From: Nocardioides sp.
Lineage (GTDB): Bacteria; Actinomycetota; Actinomycetes; Propionibacteriales; Nocardioidaceae
NCBI GenBank assembly: GCA_030145945.1
Contig: JASLDK010000365.1
Location: 1 to 8,306 of the forward strand
Reading direction: 5' to 3'
Length of the DNA: 8,306 nucleotides
Shown one piece after another: positions 1-7,128 of the stretch. The position numbers were made by a program, and so were the translations under genes. The notes below the pieces were generated by a model. The model saw only the letters and a list, made by a program, of their open reading frames with translations. It did not search any database and was not told the DNA's origin. The stretch's first letter is position 1; each line of letters starts with the position of its first letter.

Positions 1-519
1 GACGAGAGTGACCACCTCGGTCCGGCCGCTGTCGCGGGACAGCAGATAGACCAGCAGGGTCGCGGCGAGCCCGCCGAGGAAGGCTGCGACCGCCGTGGTC
101 CACGACCCGAGGATCGCGATGTCGAAGACGATGACCGCGCCAGCAGCGACCGCAGCACCCGAGGACACCCCGACGACAGCGGGCTCGGCGAGCGGATTCC
201 CGAAGATGCCCTGCATCACCGCGCCCGCGGTCGCCAGTGCCGCTCCCACGAGGGCGGCCAGCGCGACCCGCGGAAACCTGACCTCCCACAAGGTCGCCTC
301 GCCGCGTGGATGGGTGGGCAGCGGGCCGATGTCGAGGCCGACCCGGTGGAGCACCGAGCCGAGCACCTCGGCCGGCGCGATCGGCAACTGGCCCTGCCCG
401 GCGCCGACGACCAACGCAACCAGCAGGAGCCCGGTCAGGACGGCGATCAGACCGGTCCCGCGCACGGCGTACGACGTCCGCCCGCTCGCCGAGGCTCGGT
501 TGATCGGCGCCGCCGTCAT
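1..519 (-). CDS. hmuU: Heme/iron ABC transporter permease (FecCD family), N-terminal part
   Basis: This is the inner-membrane permease that would move heme (or possibly a siderophore) from the binding protein into the cytoplasm. Seen: 173 codons are present and the frame is still open at base 1, so only about half of a usual 330-350 residue FecCD permease is here. A first hydrophobic segment spans about residues 22-40. It is followed by the family signature RFPRVALAALVGAALATAGA (81-100), then MQGIFGNPLAEP (102-113) and GVSSGA (117-122), and further membrane segments at about 122-137 and 142-160. The ATG at 519 overlaps the hmuT stop as ATGA, so the two genes are translationally coupled and in one transcript. 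Family assignment is firm. Heme as substrate is inferred from hmuT and the divergent heme oxygenase gene. An ATPase gene (hmuV) would be expected next, outside the window. Confidence 0.93.
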   Translation of the reverse strand, partial: MTAAPINRASASGRTSYAVRGTGLIAVLTGLLLVALVVGAGQGQLPIAPAEVLGSVLHRVGLDIGPLPTHPRGEATLWEVRFPRVALAALVGAALATAGAVMQGIFGNPLAEPAVVGVSSGAAVAAGAVIVFDIAILGSWTTAVAAFLGGLAATLLVYLLSRDSGRTEVVTLV

Positions 520-1637
520 GAGATCGCCTCCGGCGCATAGATCGCCACCGCGAGGGCGTTGAGCACTGCGGCACTCCGCGGGCCGAAGCCCAGGATCTGG
601 GAGTCCTCCATGTCGACGAACCGCTCGCGCTCACCGGCAGGTGTGTTGGCCAACGCGGGCAGACGCTCCAGCAGTCCCCCGACGCCGTCGACGGAGTCGA
701 GCCCGCCGCTCATCATCAGGACCAGATCGGGCTGTGCGGCGATGATCGCCTCGTCGGTGACCGGCTTCATGCCGTCCCAGCCGATCTCCCCGGCGACGTC
801 GTAGAGCCCGAGGGCGTCGATCAGTCCGTCCGCGCCGGAACCCTCCCCGAACAGGTAGTAGACGCCCGCCTGACCACGGACATAGAGGAACAGCGTCCGG
901 AGTCGGTCACCCTCGTTGGAGGGAGCGACGTCGGCGATCGCCTCCCGCACGGCGTCGACCTGGCCCGTCGTTCGGGCCACCAGCGCAGCACCTGCGTCCG
1001 GAACTCCGAGGGCCGCAGCAACGGACGTGGTGAGTGCGTCGACGTTGTCGAGCCCACGATGGCTGTCGACGACCACGACGGGGATGCCGGCGTCGCGCAT
1101 CTGAAGGATCACGTTCCACGGACCGAGCGAGGTGTCGGTGATGATGACGGTCGGATCGAGCTCGAGGATGGCCTCGGCCGAGAGGTCATGGCCGTTCTGA
1201 GTCACCAGCGGCAGGTCGGCGGCCTCGTCGAACTGGGTCGAGATGTCGCGGCCGACGACATGGTCCCCCAGCCCCAGCTCGAAGACGGTGCGGGCGAGGG
1301 TGCCGTAGACGTCGAGCGCGAGGATCCTGCTCGCGTCCTTGACCGTCACCTTCGTGCCCTGGGCGTCGGTCACCGTCACCGGAAGGTGCGGCCTGCCCAC
1401 CGCGATCGGATCGACCGAGTCATCAGCCACCGCACTCGTCGCGCCCCTCCATCCCCGAACGTCGGCCAACGGCGTGACGTCGGACAGGCGCGGTGCCGGC
1501 GTACCGCTCGAGCCGTTGTTGCGTTCCGCATCCGACGGCGACGACAGGCCACACGCCGTGAGAACGACGGCGGCAGCGATCGACGCCAGGGCGAAGCACG
1601 GCCTGCGGACGGGGTGGGACTTCACGGGGACACTCAC
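516..1637 (-). CDS. hmuT: Heme ABC transporter substrate-binding lipoprotein
   Basis: This is an extracytoplasmic lipoprotein that captures heme and delivers it to the HmuU permease. Seen: 373 residues, with a signal peptide ending in the lipobox LTAC (Cys29), a polar linker to about residue 80, then a class III periplasmic-binding fold. Recognisable pieces are RILALDVYGTLARTVFELG (104-122), LPLVTQNGHDLSAEAILELD (142-161) and VYYLFGEGSGADGLI (259-273). HmuT of Corynebacterium binds heme through a His and a Tyr. By motif position the likely equivalents are His150 and Tyr260 or Tyr261, which is an inference. The start is GTG at 1637. A second in-frame GTG at 1625 gives a more compact signal peptide beginning MKSHPVRRP, and the GAGAAGTGAG stretch would lie about 8 bases before it, so that start is a real alternative. 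Two iron boxes lie directly upstream, which points to repression when iron is plentiful. Confidence 0.92.
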   Translation of the reverse strand: MSVPVKSHPVRRPCFALASIAAAVVLTACGLSSPSDAERNNGSSGTPAPRLSDVTPLADVRGWRGATSAVADDSVDPIAVGRPHLPVTVTDAQGTKVTVKDASRILALDVYGTLARTVFELGLGDHVVGRDISTQFDEAADLPLVTQNGHDLSAEAILELDPTVIITDTSLGPWNVILQMRDAGIPVVVVDSHRGLDNVDALTTSVAAALGVPDAGAALVARTTGQVDAVREAIADVAPSNEGDRLRTLFLYVRGQAGVYYLFGEGSGADGLIDALGLYDVAGEIGWDGMKPVTDEAIIAAQPDLVLMMSGGLDSVDGVGGLLERLPALANTPAGERERFVDMEDSQILGFGPRSAAVLNALAVAIYAPEAIS

Positions 1638-1646
1638 TTCTCGGTC

Positions 1647-1665
1647 AATTGTTAGGCGAACCTTA
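1647..1665. promoter_or_regulatory. IdeR/DtxR iron box, hmuT-proximal (weaker)
   Basis: The 19 bases match the DtxR/IdeR consensus TWAGGTTAGSCTAACCTWA at 15 positions. The right half (ending AACCTTA) is perfect and the mismatches are mainly in the first four bases. The box ends only 9 bp before the GTG of hmuT, so bound Fe-IdeR would cover the start region of that gene. The match was counted by eye. Confidence 0.7.
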
Positions 1666-1666
1666 T

Positions 1667-1685
1667 TTAGGTTAGGCTAAACTTG
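1667..1685. promoter_or_regulatory. IdeR/DtxR iron box, central (strong)
   Basis: TTAGGTTAGGCTAAACTTG matches 17 of 19 positions of the DtxR/IdeR consensus TWAGGTTAGSCTAACCTWA, including the whole left half and the central GGCTAA. Its centre (1676) is 20 bp from that of the neighbouring box (1656), about two helical turns. It lies between the divergent hmuT and hmuO genes, 11 bp before the hmuO -35 hexamer, so it could act on both. Confidence 0.85.
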
Positions 1686-1696
1686 ATCGCATGGTG

Positions 1697-1726
1697 TTGA
1701 CAAGTTGTCGAAATCTTTTCGACAAT
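1697..1726 (+). promoter_or_regulatory. Probable hmuO promoter
   Basis: A perfect -35 hexamer TTGACA (1697-1702) is followed after 18 bp by GACAAT (1721-1726), which matches four of six bases of TATAAT. Transcription would start near 1733, giving a leader of about 30 bases before the hmuO GTG. The spacer and -10 region overlap a set of short palindromes described separately. The -35 is convincing and the -10 is modest. Confidence 0.5.
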
Positions 1727-1731
1727 CTGTC
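1699..1731. repeat. Paired GACAA...TTGTC palindromes, candidate operator
   Basis: Two related 11-bp palindromes, GACAAGTTGTC (1699-1709) and GACAATCTGTC (1721-1731), are centred 22 bp apart on the same DNA face. Between them the arms TTGTCGAAA (1705-1713) and TTTCGACAA (1717-1725) also form a perfect 9-bp inverted repeat with a 3-base gap. The set overlaps the hmuO -35 and -10. This looks like an operator for a dimeric repressor other than IdeR, but no specific regulator is recognised. Confidence 0.5.
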
Positions 1732-1751
1732 AGCAACCATCACGACCTTCC

Positions 1752-1758
1752 GAGGAGG
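1752..1758 (+). promoter_or_regulatory. Ribosome binding site of hmuO
   Basis: GAGGAGG ends 5 bases before the GTG at 1764. It fixes this GTG, rather than a later ATG, as the start of the heme oxygenase. Confidence 0.85.
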
Positions 1759-1763
1759 ACCCC

Positions 1764-2429
1764 GTGTCCACGACCGAGACCCCGTTCGTCCCGCTCTCCC
1801 ACGCCATGCGCGACGGCTCTCGCGCCGAGCACGAGGCCGCCGAGAGCACCCACTTCATGTCCGAACTTCTCGAGGGCAGACTGACGGCCGACGCGTACGC
1901 CGACCTGCTGCTGCGGCTGCGACGCGTCTATGCCGCGCTCGAGGAGACCCTGGCCGAGCAGGCGGACGATCCGATCGTCGCGGCGATCCAGGACTCCGCA
2001 CTCGACCGGCTCGCCGCCATCGACGCCGACCTCGCCCACTGGGCACCCGGCATCGATCCCGAGCAGGTCGACTCACCGGCCGCCACGGCGTACGTCGACC
2101 GGATCCGTGCCGCCGCTGAGTGGGGTGGCCTCCTCCTGGCGCACCACTACACGCGCTATCTGGGCGACCTGTCCGGCGGCCAGGTGATCGGTCGCATGCT
2201 GCAACGCACCTTCGACCTGCCGGAGGGTGAGGGCGTGCACTTCTACGAGTTCACCGAGATCCCCAAGCCGAAGCCCTACAAGGACGCCTATCGGGCCCGG
2301 CTCGACGCGCTCGACCTCTCCCCCGACGAGGTGACCCGAACCGTCGACGAGGTCCGCGCGGTGTTCAGCCTCAACCAGGCACTCTTCGAAGAGCTCGGCG
2401 GGCAGATCGAGCGCTACCGCGCCGCTTGA
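1764..2429 (+). CDS. hmuO: Heme oxygenase (biliverdin-producing)
   Basis: This is a cytoplasmic enzyme that uses O2 and electrons to cleave heme, giving biliverdin, CO and free iron. Seen: 221 residues, close to the 215 of Corynebacterium HmuO. RAEHEAAESTHFM (20-32) holds the proximal heme ligand, His23. The distal-helix signature GDLSGGQ is at 134-140 inside HHYTRYLGDLSGGQVIGRML, and Asp135 is the expected distal-pocket aspartate. FYEF and the KPYKDAYRARLD stretch (170-181) are also typical. The start is GTG with a strong GAGGAGG site. The gene is divergent from hmuT and shares a control region with two iron boxes, so heme import and degradation are probably co-regulated. It ends 51 bp before a strong hairpin. 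All key residues are present and the gene looks intact. Confidence 0.95.
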   Translation: MSTTETPFVPLSHAMRDGSRAEHEAAESTHFMSELLEGRLTADAYADLLLRLRRVYAALEETLAEQADDPIVAAIQDSALDRLAAIDADLAHWAPGIDPEQVDSPAATAYVDRIRAAAEWGGLLLAHHYTRYLGDLSGGQVIGRMLQRTFDLPEGEGVHFYEFTEIPKPKPYKDAYRARLDALDLSPDEVTRTVDEVRAVFSLNQALFEELGGQIERYRAA

Positions 2430-2480
2430 GGGCGGTCCGTGCGCCGGATCCCCTGATCTGGCCGAGCCACCTCACCGACA

Positions 2481-2512
2481 CAGAAGGCGCCCGGGGAACC
2501 GGGCGCCTTCTG
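2481..2512. terminator. Bidirectional hairpin terminator between hmuO and coxG
   Basis: A perfect 14-bp stem (CAGAAGGCGCCCGG at 2481-2494, paired with 2499-2512) closes a GGAA loop. It lies between the convergent hmuO and coxG stops and would serve both. There is no clear U-tract, as is common in high-GC actinobacteria. Confidence 0.85.
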
Positions 2513-2531
2513 CGCGTTCAACTGCGACAAC

Positions 2532-3296
2532 TCACGAGCGGCGACGACACCGTCGACGTGCCAGACCGATCACGACCAGCACACCGACCGCGATCCCCAC
2601 CTGCTTCCCATAACTCTTGAGGAGCACAGGGAGCACTGCCGAACCGAGGTCCAGCGCGTCGTCGTTGGACGCGGCCGGCGCGGGGCGGGGCGTGGCCGGA
2701 CGGATCGGCGTGGGCGGCGGAGGTGCGCTTGGTGCCGCGGCCGCCGAACCATTCTCGGATGCCGCTCCGGCGGCCGCGGAGTCGAGGGTGTCCACAGGTC
2801 CTGCGGACGCGGCGGGTTCCGCAGGCGCGGCCTCGGCGGCCAACCGCTGCTCCAGGCACGACACGAACTGACCGAGCAGTTTGTCCGAGACGTCCTGCAT
2901 GACGCCGCGTCCGAACTGAGCGGGCTTGCCCGTGATCGCGAGGTCGGTGACCACGTCAACCTGCGTCGACTCCCCCGACCCTGCCGGTGCCATGGTCACG
3001 GTGACCTTGGCACCGGCGGTCCCGTTGCCCCGCTTGTCGCGGCCCTTCGCGTCGACCACGAACCGCTTGCCGGCCTCGTCACGCTCGACGAACTTGCCGG
3101 AGCCGGTGTAGACCAGTGCGATCGGGCCGAGCTTGACCTTGCAGGTCCCCTCGAAGGTCGGCGCTCCGTCGTCGTCGGCGCCGACCGCCGTGACCTGGGC
3201 TCCCGGGAAGCACTCGGCGAGCGCGCCGATGTCCTGGAAGTGTTCCCAGGTCGCGTCGAGCGATGTCGGGACCGTGAAGGAATGACTGAGATCCAT
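2532..3296 (-). CDS. coxG: CoxG-like SRPBCC protein with C-terminal membrane anchor
   Basis: CoxG proteins have an SRPBCC (START-like) lipid-binding fold. In carboxidotrophs they are implicated in attaching CO dehydrogenase to the membrane. Seen: 254 residues. The CoxG domain (about 1-152) begins MDLSHSFTVPTSLDATWEHF and contains ALAECFPGAQ (25-34), FEGTCKVKLGPIALVYTGSG (48-67) and DLAITGKPAQFGRGVMQDVS (118-137). An Ala/Pro-rich low-complexity linker follows (about 153-210). A single hydrophobic segment (about 232-246, GIAVGVLVVIGLA) precedes an Arg-rich end, RRRCRRRS. This suggests a tail-anchored protein with the globular domain in the cytoplasm. It is the last gene of the operon, 9 bp after coxM. 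The best Shine-Dalgarno, GGAAGGAG (3310-3317), lies 13 bases before the ATG within the coxM end, so translation probably depends on coupling. The family is clear; the docking role here is inferred. Confidence 0.9.
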   Translation of the reverse strand: MDLSHSFTVPTSLDATWEHFQDIGALAECFPGAQVTAVGADDDGAPTFEGTCKVKLGPIALVYTGSGKFVERDEAGKRFVVDAKGRDKRGNGTAGAKVTVTMAPAGSGESTQVDVVTDLAITGKPAQFGRGVMQDVSDKLLGQFVSCLEQRLAAEAAPAEPAASAGPVDTLDSAAAGAASENGSAAAAPSAPPPPTPIRPATPRPAPAASNDDALDLGSAVLPVLLKSYGKQVGIAVGVLVVIGLARRRCRRRS

Positions 3297-3305
3297 CGCC
3301 GGAGG

Positions 3306-4163
3306 TCAGCTCCTTCCCGCTGCTGCAAGCACCGCGCGCCGCGTGAGCACCGTCGCCAGGTGGCGTCGGTAGTCCGCGTCGCCGTTGAGGTCGCTGGGCG
3401 GGTTCGTGCCGTCCGCGGCGAGCGCGGCGGCCGCGGCCACCGACTCCTCCGTGGCGAGGCCACCGACCAGTGCCGCCTCGGCGGCGCGGGCCCGCACGGG
3501 CGTCGAGCCCATGTTGGTGAGTCCGATGCGTGCCTCGGCGATGGTGTCGCCCTCCATCCGGACCGTCGCCGCGACCGCGACGATCGGCCACTGGTGCGCG
3601 ATCCTGACGAACTTCTCGTACGTCGCCCCCCAGCCGTCGTACTTGGGGACCTTCACCTCCACCAGGATCTCGTCGTCGGACATCGCGGTCTCGAAGAGGT
3701 CGACGAAGAAGTCGGCCGCCGCGATCTCCCGGGTGCCGCCCGGCCCCTGCACCACGAAGGTGGCGTCGAGGGCGAGGGCAGGCGCCCCGAGATCGCCTGC
3801 CGGGTCCGCGTGGGCGAGCGCGCCGCCGAAGGTGCCACGGTGCCGGACCTGGGCGTCGGCAAGGTGGGTGATCGCCTTGCTGATCAGGAGCGCGTGCTCG
3901 TGGACCAGCGGGCTCTCGCCGACATCGTGGTGGGTGGTCATCGCGCCGATCGCGAGGTGGTCTCCCCCGTCGCGTACGCCGCGCAGCGAATCGATCCGGC
4001 CGAGGTCGATCACCCACTCCGGGGCGTTGAGGCGCATCCGGAGCACCGGCAGCAGGCTCTGCCCGCCGGCGATGATCTTGGCGTCGTCACCATGCTCGGC
4101 GAGGGCAGCGAGGGCTTCCTCCACCGACGCGGGGGCGACGTACTCGAAGGCTGCGGGGATCAC
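3306..4163 (-). CDS. coxM: CO-dehydrogenase-like FAD-binding medium subunit
   Basis: This is the flavoprotein subunit of a heterotrimeric molybdenum hydroxylase. It takes electrons from the [2Fe-2S] subunit and passes them to the respiratory chain or another acceptor. Seen: 285 residues, the normal length. The N-terminal FAD-binding domain has the two pyrophosphate-binding motifs at the family positions, AGGQS (32-36) and TFGG (111-114). The C-terminal flavoprotein domain runs from about 175, including KFVRIAHQWPIVAVAATVRM. The start is GTG at 4163, overlapping the coxL stop as GTGA, with GGAAGGAG 7 bases upstream. The reading frame is open well beyond this GTG, but that upstream stretch is a shadow of coxL. 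The product acts in the cytoplasm with CoxL and CoxS. Confidence 0.93.
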   Translation of the reverse strand: MIPAAFEYVAPASVEEALAALAEHGDDAKIIAGGQSLLPVLRMRLNAPEWVIDLGRIDSLRGVRDGGDHLAIGAMTTHHDVGESPLVHEHALLISKAITHLADAQVRHRGTFGGALAHADPAGDLGAPALALDATFVVQGPGGTREIAAADFFVDLFETAMSDDEILVEVKVPKYDGWGATYEKFVRIAHQWPIVAVAATVRMEGDTIAEARIGLTNMGSTPVRARAAEAALVGGLATEESVAAAAALAADGTNPPSDLNGDADYRRHLATVLTRRAVLAAAGRS

Positions 4164-6616
4164 TGTGCTGCTCCTTCCGACTCGTCGAAGTGGGGTGCGG
4201 CGGCCTCCGTGGTCGTGCCCCCGGATCCTCCGCTGTTGATCGCTCGCCACACCCGCTCGGGCGTGCACGGCATCGCGACGTCGTGGACGCCGTAGGGCCG
4301 CAGCGCGTCGACGACGGCGTTGACGACCGCCGGCGTGGAGGCGATCGTGCCTGCCTCGCCGACACCCTTGGTGCCGAGCGAGTTGGTGGTCGCCGGGGAG
4401 GTGGTGTGGTCGATCTCGAAGTTGATCGTGTCCGCGGCCGTCGGCAGCAGGTAGTCGACGAAGGACCCGGTCACCAGCGTCCCGTTGTCGTCGTACACCG
4501 CCTCCTCCCACAACGCCTGGGCGATGCCCTGGACCAGACCACCGTGGACCTGGCCCGAGACGATCAGCGGGTTGATGACGTTGCCGATGTCGTCGCAGCA
4601 GACGTACTTGCGCAGCTTGACCTGGCCGGTCTCGGTGTCGATCTCGACCGCGCACAGGTGGGTTCCGTGCGGGTAGTTGAAGTTCACCGGGTCGTAGGTC
4701 GCCTCCGCGTCGATCGACGGCTCCACGCCGTCGGGGAGGTTGTGGGCGGCGAAGACGGCGGTGGCGAGCTCGGTGATCGCCATTCCCTGATCGGTGCCCT
4801 TGACGGTGAACTTCCCGTCGGCGAACTCGAGGTCGTCGGCGGAGGCTTCGAGCAGGTGCGCCGCGATCGGCTTGGCCTTCTCGATGACCTTGTCGACGGC
4901 CCGCACCAGGGCCTCACCGCCGACGACCAGACTGCGGGACCCATAGGTGTCGAGACCCTTGTGGGAGATCTGCGTGTCCCCGTGCAGGACCTCGACGTCC
5001 TCGAACGGTACGCCGAGGCGGTCGGCCACGATCTGGCTGAATGCCGTCTCGTGTCCCTGTCCGTGGGCGGACGCCCCGGTCAGCACCTCGACCTTTCCGG
5101 TCGCGAGCATCCTGACCTCGGCATGCTCCCAACCGCCGGCACCGTAGTTGAGGCTGCCCAGCACGCGAGACGGCGCGAGGCCGCACATCTCGGTGAAGGT
5201 CGAGACGCCGAGCCCGAGCTGGACCTTGTCCCCGCGGGCGCGTCGCTCGGCCTGCTCGGCCCGCAGGTCGTCGTACCCGAACATCTCCTTGGCGCGCGCG
5301 GTGGCGGCCTCGTAGTTGCCGGAGTCGTACTCGAGACCCGCGACCGTGGTGAACGGGAACTCCTCGTGCTTGATCCAGTTCATCTCGCGGACCTCGAACG
5401 GGTCCTTGCCGAGCTCGTTGGCGAGCTCGTCCATCAGCCGCTCGATCGCGAACGTCGCCTCGGGCCGTCCGGCGCCGCGGTAGGCGTCGGTCCAGGTCTT
5501 GTTGGTGAGGACGTTGGTGGTCTGGAACTGGTAGGCCGGGAACTTGTAGATCGCGTTGAACATGAACGCACCGAGCACCGGCACCCCGCCGCCGACGATG
5601 GCGACGTACGCCCCGAGGTCGGCGAGCAGGTCGACCTTGAGACCGGTGACCTGTCCCTCCTTGGTGGCGGCGAGCGTGAGGCGCTGCCACTGGTCGCGGC
5701 CGTGGTGGGCAGTGAGCAGGGACTCGCTGCGGGTCTCGGTGAACTTCACCGGCTTGCCGAGGCGGCGGGCAACCGCGAACGCGATCATCTCCTCCGGCGT
5801 CTGCTGCAGCTTGCCTCCGAAACCGCCGCCGACGTCGGGGGCGATCACGCGGATCTTGGACTCGGGCACTCCGGTCGTGGCCGCGATCGCGAAGCGCAGG
5901 ATGTGCGGCACCTGGGTCGCGGACCAGATGGTGATCTGCTCACCCGTCGGGTCGACGACGACGCTGCGCGGCTCCATGAATGCGGGGATCAGCCGCTGCT
6001 GACGGTATTCGCGCTCGATCACGACGCCGTTCGCGCGCGCCTCGGCAATCGCCTGTTCGACGTCACCGCCGGTGCCGGCCTCGGCCGAGTCGAACTTCCA
6101 CACGGCGCTGATGTTGGTGCCGAGGTCGGGGTGGGCGAGCGCTCCCCCTTCCACGTGTGCCGACGCAGCTCTCTTTAGGTCGAGGGCTGCGGGCAGCTCC
6201 TCGTAGTCGACCTCGACCAGCTCGGCCGCGTCCCGCGCCTCAGCGGCGCTGCGGGCCACGACGACGGCAACGGTCTCACCGGCGAAGGCGACCCGATCGA
6301 CCGGCATCGGGAGGTGTCCCGGCGTCACCTGGTCGGGTACGACGGGCCACGCGTTGATGCACGCACCCTGGGCCTCCCCCAGGTCGGCGCCGGTGAGCAC
6401 GGCCACCACGTTGGGGCTGGCCTTGGCCGCCGCCGTGTCGATGGACGTGAACTTGGCGTGCGGGAAGGGGCTGCGCACCATCGCGAGGTGCAGCATCCCC
6501 GGAAGGGTGATGTTGTCGGTCCACCGGGTGCGGCCGGTGATGAGGCGCTGGTCCTCCTTGCGACGACGGTCGCGGCCGATCTCCCTGCCCTGCGTGGGCT
6601 CCTGGGTGGCGGTCAT
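4160..6616 (-). CDS. coxL: Form II CO-dehydrogenase-like molybdopterin large subunit
   Basis: This is the catalytic subunit of a xanthine-oxidase-family molybdenum hydroxylase carrying molybdopterin cytosine dinucleotide. Seen: 818 residues. The N-terminal a/b hammerhead domain spans about 20-145. The Mo-binding region follows, with GGGFGGK (263-269), the active-site loop AYRGAGR (378-384), GQGHET (519-524) and the catalytic glutamate in GVGEAG (751-756, Glu754). Form I CO dehydrogenases have AYxCSFR, whose cysteine bridges Mo to Cu. Here Gly381 replaces that cysteine, so the Mo-Cu site cannot form in the known way. That marks form II, whose CO activity is disputed. Another substrate, such as an aldehyde or N-heterocycle, is possible. 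The ATG overlaps the coxS stop as ATGA, and GAGGGGG lies 7 bases upstream. The Gly/Thr-rich tail (797-818) is variable. Family and form are certain; the substrate is not. Confidence 0.93.
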   Translation of the reverse strand: MTATQEPTQGREIGRDRRRKEDQRLITGRTRWTDNITLPGMLHLAMVRSPFPHAKFTSIDTAAAKASPNVVAVLTGADLGEAQGACINAWPVVPDQVTPGHLPMPVDRVAFAGETVAVVVARSAAEARDAAELVEVDYEELPAALDLKRAASAHVEGGALAHPDLGTNISAVWKFDSAEAGTGGDVEQAIAEARANGVVIEREYRQQRLIPAFMEPRSVVVDPTGEQITIWSATQVPHILRFAIAATTGVPESKIRVIAPDVGGGFGGKLQQTPEEMIAFAVARRLGKPVKFTETRSESLLTAHHGRDQWQRLTLAATKEGQVTGLKVDLLADLGAYVAIVGGGVPVLGAFMFNAIYKFPAYQFQTTNVLTNKTWTDAYRGAGRPEATFAIERLMDELANELGKDPFEVREMNWIKHEEFPFTTVAGLEYDSGNYEAATARAKEMFGYDDLRAEQAERRARGDKVQLGLGVSTFTEMCGLAPSRVLGSLNYGAGGWEHAEVRMLATGKVEVLTGASAHGQGHETAFSQIVADRLGVPFEDVEVLHGDTQISHKGLDTYGSRSLVVGGEALVRAVDKVIEKAKPIAAHLLEASADDLEFADGKFTVKGTDQGMAITELATAVFAAHNLPDGVEPSIDAEATYDPVNFNYPHGTHLCAVEIDTETGQVKLRKYVCCDDIGNVINPLIVSGQVHGGLVQGIAQALWEEAVYDDNGTLVTGSFVDYLLPTAADTINFEIDHTTSPATTNSLGTKGVGEAGTIASTPAVVNAVVDALRPYGVHDVAMPCTPERVWRAINSGGSGGTTTEAAAPHFDESEGAAQ
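4171..4178 (-). promoter_or_regulatory. Ribosome binding site of coxM
   Basis: GGAAGGAG on the minus strand, inside the end of coxL, lies 7 bases before the GTG at 4163. It decides the coxM start within a frame that stays open about 490 bases further upstream. Confidence 0.8.
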
Positions 6617-7092
6617 GCCGTCGCCCCCTCACTGGCGCCTGCTGCGTGCTGCACCGCTCGCACGATGTTGTGGTAGCCCGTGCAGCGACACAGGTTGCCC
6701 TCGAGGCCGAGCCGGATGGCCTCCTCGGACGGGTTCGGGTTCTCCGCGAGGAGGTCGACGGTCTGCATGATCATGCCGGGCGTGCAGTAGCCGCACTGCA
6801 GACCGTGGCACTCACGGAACGCCTCCTGGACCGGGTGCAGGGCGCCGTCCTCACCTGCGAGTCCTTCGATGGTGGTGACCTCACCGCCGTCCGCCTGGAC
6901 GGCGAGCACGTTGCAGGACTTCACGCTCCTGCCGTTGAGGTGGACCGTGCAGGCGCCGCAGTTGCTGGTGTCGCAACCGACGACCGTTCCGGTCTTGCCG
7001 ACCTTCTCCCGGAGGTACTGCACGAGCAGCATCCGGGGTTCGACGTCGTCGGCCACCGACTGGCCGTCGACGGTGAGGTTGATCCGGGTCAT
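6613..7092 (-). CDS. coxS: CO-dehydrogenase-like [2Fe-2S] small subunit
   Basis: This is the iron-sulfur subunit that carries electrons from the Mo centre of CoxL to the FAD of CoxM. Seen: 159 residues, the normal length. The N-terminal plant-ferredoxin-like domain holds Cys40, Cys45, Cys48 and Cys60. The C-terminal four-helix domain has CGYCTPGMIM (Cys100, Cys103) and CRCTGY (Cys135, Cys137). All eight cluster ligands are present, so both [2Fe-2S] centres should form. The ATG at 7092 is preceded by AAGGGAG, 4 bases away. It is the first gene of the S-L-M-G operon, the order usual for form II rather than form I (M-S-L) clusters. A CRP-like palindrome lies just upstream. Confidence 0.95.
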   Translation of the reverse strand: MTRINLTVDGQSVADDVEPRMLLVQYLREKVGKTGTVVGCDTSNCGACTVHLNGRSVKSCNVLAVQADGGEVTTIEGLAGEDGALHPVQEAFRECHGLQCGYCTPGMIMQTVDLLAENPNPSEEAIRLGLEGNLCRCTGYHNIVRAVQHAAGASEGATA

Positions 7093-7128
7093 GACTCTCC
7101 CTTGAGCTGGTCCGACAAGCGCGGGCTA

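Noticed and set aside
1708..1722. LexA/SOS box (TCGAA...TTCGA)
   Set aside because: The half-site spacing is one base shorter than the actinobacterial TCGAAC-N4-GTTCGA box and the inner C and G are missing. The wider GACAA/TTGTC symmetry explains the pattern better.
1691..2119. 142-codon frame from ATG 1691, possibly a leaderless gene or leader peptide after a TAAACT -10
   Set aside because: Most of it overlaps hmuO in another frame, the translation is Arg/Pro-rich shadow sequence, and hmuO has its own strong ribosome binding site.
3306..4655. 449-codon version of coxM starting far upstream
   Set aside because: The extra N-terminal 164 residues overlap coxL out of frame and show no FAD-domain similarity. 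The GTG at 4163 has a good ribosome binding site and puts AGGQS at the family position.
4190..6178. Long open frame of 662 codons on the plus strand
   Set aside because: It is antisense to coxL, which has full family motifs. The frame is open only because of high GC, and its translation has no recognisable domain.
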